Source: JANMDR01 sp031376425
GTDB lineage: Bacteria; Pseudomonadota; Gammaproteobacteria; Burkholderiales; Usitatibacteraceae
Length of the DNA stretch: 10,612 nucleotides
Direction of reading: 5' to 3'
NCBI GenBank assembly: GCA_031376425.1
Contig: JANMDR010000112.1
Span: forward strand, 1-10,612
Translations under genes and position numbers: made by a program
Shown here: piece by piece, positions 1 through 4,779 of the stretch
How positions within the stretch are numbered: the first letter of the stretch is position 1
Layout of the letters: every line of letters begins with the position of its first letter
The notes under the pieces: generated by a model
The model's database searches: none
What the model saw: the letters and a program-made list of their open reading frames with translations, nothing else
Told to the model about the DNA's origin: nothing

Positions 1-15
1 ATTCAAAAAAGATAA

Positions 16-36
16 CTGTTTTAGCCCTTAAAACAG
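16..36 (-). terminator. Hairpin flanked by an A6 run; possible terminator reading leftward
   Basis: A perfect 8-bp inverted repeat, CTGTTTTA (16-23) and TAAAACAG (29-36), encloses a 5-base loop. Read on the minus strand it is followed by a T-rich tract made by the A6 run at 5-10, which is the Rho-independent arrangement. The stem is AT-rich and no minus-strand gene lies to its right, so it may instead be one half of a bidirectional terminator for a gene outside the window. Confidence 0.3.
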
Positions 37-38
37 GT

Positions 39-65
39 TCATAAGTGATGTTGTATCACTTATGA
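39..65 (+). terminator. Perfect 11-bp hairpin, possible terminator of an upstream gene
   Basis: TCATAAGTGAT (39-49) and ATCACTTATGA (55-65) are perfect reverse complements around the 5-base loop GTTGT. The T-rich but interrupted tract TTGGTTTTCTT follows. It could end transcription entering from the left. The stem is AT-rich and the T-run is broken, so an operator-type dyad is an alternative. Confidence 0.35.
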
Positions 66-166
66 TTGGTTTTCTTAAGCTCCTGTAACGCTTCAACATC
101 AGCTGCTAAGCGATTGCTTTAACAAGTGTAATTTTTTGAAAGACACAATGATTCACTGTTATACTT

Positions 167-186
167 TACATCAAAATAGTGATGTA
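167..186. repeat. Short dyad TACATCA...TGATGTA
   Basis: A 7-bp perfect inverted repeat with a 6-base spacer sits immediately before the AT-rich segment containing TATAAT at 198-203. Its right arm lies in AGTGATGT (178-185), an 8-mer also present at 44-51 in the left hairpin. A regulator-binding dyad is possible, but such short repeats are expected by chance in AT-rich DNA. Confidence 0.2.
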
Positions 187-197
187 TCTTATTGATA

Positions 198-203
198 TAT
201 AAT
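198..203 (+). promoter_or_regulatory. Candidate -10 box TATAAT
   Basis: This is an exact match to the sigma-70 -10 consensus in a strongly AT-rich stretch. No good -35 hexamer lies 16-18 bases upstream; the nearest, TTTACA at 165-170, is too far away. A second -10-like hexamer, TATACT, lies at 208-213. If used, the transcript would have a leader of about 300 bases. Confidence 0.25.
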
Positions 204-231
204 AACTTATACTGATTTTCTTTATCGCGTT

Positions 232-257
232 ATCGTTTGTTCACAGGTGCGAACGAT
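232..257. repeat. Imperfect inverted repeat ATCGTTTG...CGAACGAT
   Basis: Eight base pairs, one of them G-U, can form between 232-239 and 250-257, with a 10-base loop. It may be an operator or a leader RNA stem; no known motif was recognised. Confidence 0.2.
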
Positions 258-374
258 TTGCAATGAAAATAGTCGTCGCGATGCGGTTATAGTGGCGGTT
301 AGCTTAGGTTGAGTATGGTGGATCTTGCGCGTTTTAGTTGTATGTTTTGATGGTTTCAGCTGATAGATCAATTT

Positions 375-401
375 TTGAATTACTGAGTTTCACTTTATTA
401 T
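375..401 (+). promoter_or_regulatory. Weak promoter candidate before gene 1
   Basis: TTGAAT (375-380, 4 of 6 against TTGACA) and TATTAT (396-401, 5 of 6 against TATAAT) are spaced by 15 bases, shorter than the preferred 16-18. The expected start site near 407 would put the hairpin at 407-429 at the very 5' end of the mRNA. Confidence 0.22.
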
Positions 402-406
402 TTTTC

Positions 407-442
407 GCGGTTTCCAAACTTGGAAACGCTTTAAACTTTTTT
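407..442 (+). terminator. Terminator-like hairpin with T6 in the leader of gene 1
   Basis: GTTTCC (410-415) pairs with GGAAAC (422-427) around the loop AAACTT, and GC (407-408) can pair with GC (428-429) if G409 bulges. TTTAAAC and a run of six T (437-442) follow. It lies just before the first gene with no gene end nearby, so it would act either as an attenuator-like leader element or as a stop for an unseen upstream transcript. The spacer between stem and T-run weakens the call. Confidence 0.35.
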
Positions 443-518
443 GGATGGAAAGGTGTTGTATTTACTGAGAGCTTCTACGATTGTGATTATTAATACGCTG
501 GTTAAAAATGCTACGGCA

Positions 519-1319
519 ATGAGAAAATCGCAAGCTAAAATATTGTTGGGCGCACCAACACCCTTACCGCTTCTGCTCCGTATTGTTATACGTGGCTTCA
601 GCGGTATTGTCGTTTGTGCCGTTGCCAGTGCGGCGATGGCGCAAGATACAACCTCTAAGCCAGTATCTAAGCCAGCACAAAATGCAGCTGTGGCAAAGGC
701 TGCTGTTGCCACTACTGGTGCCACTACTGGTACCAGCCCCGCAGAGCCGATCAAGGTCGCTCTCGTGCGCAATAAAATTGTGATGAAAGCCGGTGTTGAG
801 ACCTTAGAAAATGCTGATACCGTCATGCCGGGCGATGTGATTGAAGAATCAGCAACATATAAAAACGTGTCAGACAGAGTAATTTCAAAATTTGTTGCGC
901 AGTTGCCGGTGCCTTCAAACACTGAGCTAATTGCCAATTCAACCAAGCCAATGGCGGCATTGGCAAGCCTTGATGGCGTGCAGTACGCACCCATCCCACT
1001 TAAGCGCGCCGCCGCAGCGCCTGCAAAGAATGCACCAAGTGCAACGGTGCCGTTGCTGTCCGTACCGCTGAGCGAATATCGCTACCTGCGCTGGGCGCAA
1101 GACGAAATTAACCCTGGAAAAACAATCACGGTATCGGCACGGTTTCGCGTACTAGGCAATAACCTACTGAGCAGTGTGACAAATACGCAATTAAACATTC
1201 AACCCGCAAGAAATGACGTTGCGACCAATACCAACGGTGTCAATAGCGCTAATAGTGCCAATAGTGCATTTGGTGCCACCGGCACCACTGGTATTACGTC
1301 GATCGGCGCAAATAAATAG
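519..1319 (+). CDS. Small exported beta-type protein of a DUF11-protein operon
   Basis: No named family was recognised. From ATG 519 the protein is 266 aa. It begins with MRKS, has a long signal region with a hydrophobic segment, and has a good signal peptidase I site, AMA before QD, about 41 residues in. A short Ala/Thr/Lys/Pro-rich stretch with two small duplications follows. Then comes a beta-rich domain (VALVRNKIVMKAG, VMPGDVIEESATYKNVSD, YRYLRWAQDEINPGKTITVS) that reads like one 'NTG'-type beta sandwich as found beside DUF11 proteins. The tail is low-complexity Asn/Ser/Gly/Thr. The frame is open back to TTG 441, but that start lies in the T-run with no ribosome site and would give a 67-residue signal; GTG 453 or TTG 456 near GGAAAGG are alternatives. 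ATG 519 also lacks a clear ribosome site, so the start is unsettled. The stop is 6 bases before gene 2, implying co-transcription. A periplasmic or surface accessory role is inferred from context. Confidence 0.75.
   Translation: MRKSQAKILLGAPTPLPLLLRIVIRGFSGIVVCAVASAAMAQDTTSKPVSKPAQNAAVAKAAVATTGATTGTSPAEPIKVALVRNKIVMKAGVETLENADTVMPGDVIEESATYKNVSDRVISKFVAQLPVPSNTELIANSTKPMAALASLDGVQYAPIPLKRAAAAPAKNAPSATVPLLSVPLSEYRYLRWAQDEINPGKTITVSARFRVLGNNLLSSVTNTQLNIQPARNDVATNTNGVNSANSANSAFGATGTTGITSIGANK
654..677 (+). repeat. 12-bp near-duplicate encoding SKPV/SKPA
   Basis: TCTAAGCCAGTA is followed directly by TCTAAGCCAGCA, just after the predicted signal cleavage site of gene 1. This in-frame linker repeat differs at one base. 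Confidence 0.6.
708..731 (+). repeat. 12-bp perfect tandem duplication encoding ATTG twice
   Basis: GCCACTACTGGT occurs twice in direct succession within the N-terminal linker of gene 1. It is a multiple of three, so a change in copy number would stay in frame. Confidence 0.7.
1242..1268 (+). repeat. 9-bp triplicate encoding NSA three times
   Basis: Three 9-base units of the form AATAGYGCN lie in the C-terminal tail of gene 1 and give Asn-Ser-Ala three times. The copies differ at third codon positions. Confidence 0.6.
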
Positions 1320-1324
1320 GAAAG
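1318..1324 (+). promoter_or_regulatory. Ribosome site of gene 2 overlapping the stop of gene 1
   Basis: AGGAAAG overlaps the TAG of gene 1. AGGA is 4 bases from ATG 1326 and 7 bases from the second in-frame ATG at 1329, so the true start may be 1329 (one residue shorter). The overlap points to translational coupling. Confidence 0.6.
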
Positions 1325-1325
1325 C

Positions 1326-4300
1326 ATGATGCATTGGGATACTGCTATTGCAAAATACCGCGAATTCGGGAAACTCCGACTTCTTTTAGGAATGCTGCTC
1401 ATTTTGGGCGCTACCTATTTGGCGCTATTCGCTTACCCTAACCCTAACCTTAATGCGGCACCAGCGCCCGCAGGATCAAACATTGCAAATACCGCATCAG
1501 CTACCTATGTTGACGGCAACGGCGTGCCGCGTACGGCAACTTCAAATACTGTCGTCACCGTAGTGCAACAAGTAAAAAGCTTCACCCTCACCAGCAGCCA
1601 AGGCAAAATTGCCGCAGCCGGACAACAAGTTTGCTACCCACATACCATCACCAATACTGGTAATGGCGTTGATACTTATTCCTTACTACCGGCTGGCAGC
1701 ACACCCGTAGGGCCGCCGCCGCAGTTTGTGCACACACCCGTAATTGCCTATTATTTTGATAATGGTAATGGCCAACCCACCGGCCCGGCCATAACAAGTA
1801 CCGCCCCGCTAAATGCCGGTGCGCAATTCCAATTTGTGCTCTGTGCCACTGTGCCCGCCAGTGCAGCTAACGGCGACACTGGCATACTCACCCCACGCGT
1901 GAGCGATACATCGCCTGCGTCAATTGCGACACCAACCACTAATACCGACACGACCACGGTGAGTGCCTCAGCGATTACCGTTGTAAAGGCGCTTTCAAGC
2001 ACCGCGCCGCCAAATGTTCTATCGCCTGTTCCAAGTGGCCCCAGCCCTAATGGTAATGGGCAGGTAGGTGCAGTTGCACCGCAACTATTTATTGTGTTGA
2101 GCTATTCCAATGCCGGTTCCGCGCCTGCTTCCAATTTTTCGATTACCGATAGCCTACCCGCAGGAATGCTCTATGTACCGAATTCCGGCCGCTGGTCAGG
2201 CTCGGGATTAACCGCGCTTGGTGATGCTGGCCCAGATCCAGCTGGCATTGTGTATTCAGCGCCAAGCTCGCTTAGTGTTGGAACGGTAAGCGCCAATATC
2301 GCCACTGTGCCACCAGTAGGGGGAGCCGGTGCAACGGGTTATGTATATTTCGAGATTGCTATCCCACCGCTTCGCGCGCCTACCGATTTGACCAATGTGG
2401 CAGAAACCACCAATACGGCGCGATTTACCTCTACGCAAAATCCAACGCCCACGCCGACTAATCCGGTTACCTATGTGGTTTCGCCAAAGCGTGGCGTTGT
2501 TGCCAATAATACCCCCACCTCTAACGCCAATGCGCCGGTAAACAATACTGTTAATCCTGTTGCTACCCCAGGTGGCGCGCCAATAACGGCGTCCAGTGCG
2601 GGGCAAACTATTTACTTCGAAGACTATATTTGGAACACCGGCAATATTGCGGATATATTTGATATCACTTTGCCCTCGGCAGGCACCTTTCCACCGGGAA
2701 CCGTGTTTGCGCTGCTTCGCAGCGATGGTTCAACGCCGCTTACCACCAGCGACGCAAATTCTATTCCCGATACCGGTGTAGTCCCCGTTGGCGGCGTGGT
2801 TAAAGTGATTTTGCGTGCCACCTTGCCGATTAACGCAGCGGCCTCCGCCTCAACAGGCAATGTCGCAAACGGTGGCCCAGGTTATCAGGTAACTTTGCTT
2901 GCCACTTCGTCATCAACACCTAGCGTCAGTGATCCAGTTAATAATGTGCTTGCCAATATCAACTTACGTACCGTCGATTTAACGGCAACAACGTCGCGTA
3001 ATGATTCTTCCCCTGCAGGTACTGCAAACGCCGGTAATGCTGCCACTACTGGTTTTGGCCCAAACAATATGCTTCCGGTGGTGAATACCGACGCGACACC
3101 TGTGCTGGCTAGCCGTACCAGTGTAATTTTAGCGCCGCTTTATATCAATAATACCAGCGCCGTTGCCGATAGTTTTACCCTCACGCCGCCAACTTTGCCC
3201 GCTGGTTGGACCTCTGAATTCCGCTTGCCTAATGCGGCCGGCACCTGTGTAGTGCCGCCGGTTTTAGGTGCGGTTACCAACGCCACAGGAACCATCGCCG
3301 CCAATGCAAATACGATTATGTGCGTAGTGGTGAGCCTACCGCCAACTACTTCAGGGCAAGTAGCGCCCGGCCAGTATCCGCTCCCCATTACCGTCACATC
3401 AGCGACTGTGCCCGGTTTGTCGGACACGCTTATTCAGCAAGTTACCGTGATTAACTCGCGCGCTGTTGACTTAACGGCAACAACGCCGCGTAATGATTCT
3501 TCACCTGCAGGTACTGCAAACGCCGGTAATGCGGCCACTACTGGTTTTGGCCCAAACAATATGCTTCCGGTGGTGAATACCGACGCCACCCCGGTGCCGG
3601 TTAATCGTACCAGTGTAATTTTAGCGCCCCTCTATATCAATAATACCAGCGCCATCGCCGATAGTTTTACCCTCACACCGCCAACTTTGCCCGCCGGTTG
3701 GACATCTGAATTCCGCTTACCTAACGCGGCTGGTACCTGTGTAGAACCGCCGGTGTTAGGTGCGGCCACCAACGCCACAGGAACCATTGCTGCCAATGCA
3801 AATACCATCATGTGCGTAGTGGTGAGCCTACCGCCAACTACTTCTGGGCAAGTAGCGCCCGGCCAGTATCCGCTACCTATTACAGTTACATCGGCTACGG
3901 TGCTGGGCGTCGCGGATACCCTAATCCAGCAAGTTACAGTGCTTACCGTGCGCAACGTGACTTTAACGCCACCTAACGCACAAACAACCGTACCCGGCGG
4001 TGTGGTTACCTATAGCCATGTGTTCACCAATCTTGGTAACGTTGATGAACCAATCATTTTTAATGGGCCTTTCAACCTTAATAATTTACAGGGTTGGACT
4101 TCCACCGTATTTTTGGACGATGGCGATGGCGTCATAGAAATTGGCGGCGATGATATCGTCATTACGCCAAACGCGGCAGGTTTGTTTACCTTACCAAAAG
4201 GCACGTTGAACCTTGGAAACACCCGTAATATATGGGTTCGCGTTACTGCGCCAACAACGCCGGTGAGCGATCCTCCCCCACCGCCGAACATCACTACCAC

Positions 4301-4769
4301 TACGGCCACCTATGCGGGTGGCCCGCTAGTGACGACCGATACGACAACCCTGACAGAGGGAGTATCGCTACGTAAATATCAGCAGTTAGTTTCCTGTGCC
4401 GCCACACCACCGGTAACCTTTACCAATACCGTAACGCCAAATATTCCCGATGCGCCGTGGACAACTGCTCCTATCGGCGCCATCACCAATCCTGCTAGCG
4501 CACCTGGGCAATGTATTGCCTACTTAGTGGTAGCTACCAATGTTTCTGGTAGCGCGCTTACTGGTGTATTGATCTCGGATACGGTACCGGTCGGCGGTCC
4601 AGCAACCGTGCAAACCAGCTGCGGTGCGGCGGCTGCAACTACGCCGGGTTCGACACCAACTGGTGCAGTAGGGGTGGGTGCTACTGGGGCAATTACAACA
4701 ATTGCGCCTACCTTCTCGATTAGCGCAAGGTTTCATCTGCGCTTTTGCGTTCAGATAAATCAGGCCTAG
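1326..4769 (+). CDS. Exported multi-domain DUF11-type repeat protein
   Basis: The 1147-aa protein is built almost wholly of Thr/Asn/Pro/Ala-rich beta-sandwich domains of the DUF11 ('conserved repeat domain') type. Residues 1-44 are a signal peptide with core about 19-37 and cleavage after LNA44. Residues 50-83 carry the NTASATY...SNTV motif common in such proteins. A domain with VCYPHTITNTGNGVDTY follows from 84. A DUF11 domain at 217-386 contains ITDSLPAGMLYVPNSGRW (273-290). Another 'NTGN' domain with PPGTVFALLRSDG lies at 387-547. Two nearly identical 164-aa units lie at 548-711 and 712-875. A domain with YSHVFTNLGN and an acidic loop (about 931-938) lies at 876-1011. The last domain, 1012-1147, has spaced cysteines and ends in FCVQINQA. 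There is no LPXTG signal, C-terminal transmembrane helix or barrel, so it is secreted or held by a partner. Domain order parallels the N-terminal third of gene 3. A surface or adhesive structural role is inferred; no enzyme motif is seen. Confidence 0.9.
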   Translation: MMHWDTAIAKYREFGKLRLLLGMLLILGATYLALFAYPNPNLNAAPAPAGSNIANTASATYVDGNGVPRTATSNTVVTVVQQVKSFTLTSSQGKIAAAGQQVCYPHTITNTGNGVDTYSLLPAGSTPVGPPPQFVHTPVIAYYFDNGNGQPTGPAITSTAPLNAGAQFQFVLCATVPASAANGDTGILTPRVSDTSPASIATPTTNTDTTTVSASAITVVKALSSTAPPNVLSPVPSGPSPNGNGQVGAVAPQLFIVLSYSNAGSAPASNFSITDSLPAGMLYVPNSGRWSGSGLTALGDAGPDPAGIVYSAPSSLSVGTVSANIATVPPVGGAGATGYVYFEIAIPPLRAPTDLTNVAETTNTARFTSTQNPTPTPTNPVTYVVSPKRGVVANNTPTSNANAPVNNTVNPVATPGGAPITASSAGQTIYFEDYIWNTGNIADIFDITLPSAGTFPPGTVFALLRSDGSTPLTTSDANSIPDTGVVPVGGVVKVILRATLPINAAASASTGNVANGGPGYQVTLLATSSSTPSVSDPVNNVLANINLRTVDLTATTSRNDSSPAGTANAGNAATTGFGPNNMLPVVNTDATPVLASRTSVILAPLYINNTSAVADSFTLTPPTLPAGWTSEFRLPNAAGTCVVPPVLGAVTNATGTIAANANTIMCVVVSLPPTTSGQVAPGQYPLPITVTSATVPGLSDTLIQQVTVINSRAVDLTATTPRNDSSPAGTANAGNAATTGFGPNNMLPVVNTDATPVPVNRTSVILAPLYINNTSAIADSFTLTPPTLPAGWTSEFRLPNAAGTCVEPPVLGAATNATGTIAANANTIMCVVVSLPPTTSGQVAPGQYPLPITVTSATVLGVADTLIQQVTVLTVRNVTLTPPNAQTTVPGGVVTYSHVFTNLGNVDEPIIFNGPFNLNNLQGWTSTVFLDDGDGVIEIGGDDIVITPNAAGLFTLPKGTLNLGNTRNIWVRVTAPTTPVSDPPPPPNITTTTATYAGGPLVTTDTTTLTEGVSLRKYQQLVSCAATPPVTFTNTVTPNIPDAPWTTAPIGAITNPASAPGQCIAYLVVATNVSGSALTGVLISDTVPVGGPATVQTSCGAAAATTPGSTPTGAVGVGATGAITTIAPTFSISARFHLRFCVQINQA
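2967..3458 (+). repeat. Tandem 492-bp unit, copy 1 (164 aa)
   Basis: This first unit starts at R548 (RTVDLTATTSRNDSSPAG) and ends at S711. It aligns without gaps to the next 492 bases. By eye the two proteins differ at 14 of 164 positions, while about 36 further codons differ only synonymously. The unit holds an Asn/Gly-rich first half, YINNTSA, PAGWTSEFRLPNAAG with one Cys, and IMCVVVSLPPT with a second Cys, so each copy could close its own disulfide. Confidence 0.95.
3459..3950 (+). repeat. Tandem 492-bp unit, copy 2 (164 aa)
   Basis: The second copy starts at R712 (RAVDLTATTPRNDSSPAG) and directly abuts copy 1. The amino-acid changes are concentrated near residue 47-49 of the unit (LAS to PVN) and at its end. 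A 53-base identical stretch encodes the segment around GFGPNNMLPVVNTD. The next domain also begins with the same R-x-V-x-L-T pattern (RNVTLT, residue 876), suggesting the unit is one member of a wider domain family. Confidence 0.95.
4116..4139 (+). other. Acidic loop DDGDGVIE in gene 2, possible calcium site
   Basis: Residues 931-938 read D-D-G-D-G-V-I-E and are soon followed by GGDD. This resembles Asp-rich calcium loops (DxDxDGxxD type) but is not a full match. It falls at the same place in its domain as WYIDNPDG in gene 3. Confidence 0.35.
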
Positions 4770-4773
4770 GGAG
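4768..4773 (+). promoter_or_regulatory. Ribosome site of gene 3 that decides its start
   Basis: AGGGAG overlaps the TAG of gene 2 and lies 6 bases before ATG 4780. The in-frame ATG at 4774 directly abuts it with no spacing, so 4780 is the better start. The overlap with the stop codon suggests coupling to gene 2. Confidence 0.75.
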
Positions 4774-4779
4774 ATGATC

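Larger units (their letters stand above)
1..518. other. AT-rich non-coding leader upstream of a surface-protein operon
   Basis: No convincing coding region is seen on either strand; the + strand frames are broken by frequent stops and the base composition is clearly more AT-rich than the genes that follow. The stretch holds two adjacent hairpins at its left end (16-36 and 39-65), smaller inverted repeats (167-186, 232-257), AT-rich promoter-like segments (about 160-220 and 375-401) and a terminator-like hairpin ending in T6 (407-442). The left end could carry the last codons of a gene lying outside the window (one frame reaches a TAA at 13-15), but too little is visible to call it. Most likely this is the promoter and leader of the operon starting near 519. 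Confidence 0.6.

Noticed and set aside
105..138. Small AAGC-GATT-GCTT hairpin followed by a T6 run
   Set aside because: The stem is only 4-5 bp and the T-run is over 10 bases away, so it is too weak for a terminator.
241..330. Possible cyclic di-GMP riboswitch around CACAGGTGCGAACGA
   Set aside because: Only a few bases resemble the conserved core; I could not build the expected pair of helices or find the receptor segment.
431..994. 187-codon open frame on the minus strand over gene 1
   Set aside because: It lies opposite a well-supported signal-peptide gene, has low-complexity Ala/Val/Thr-rich sequence and no ribosome site. It is a shadow of the + strand reading.
2967..3950. 492-bp repeat as an insertion sequence or integron cassette
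   Set aside because: It has no inverted ends, transposase or target-site signature, and both copies are in-frame protein domains.
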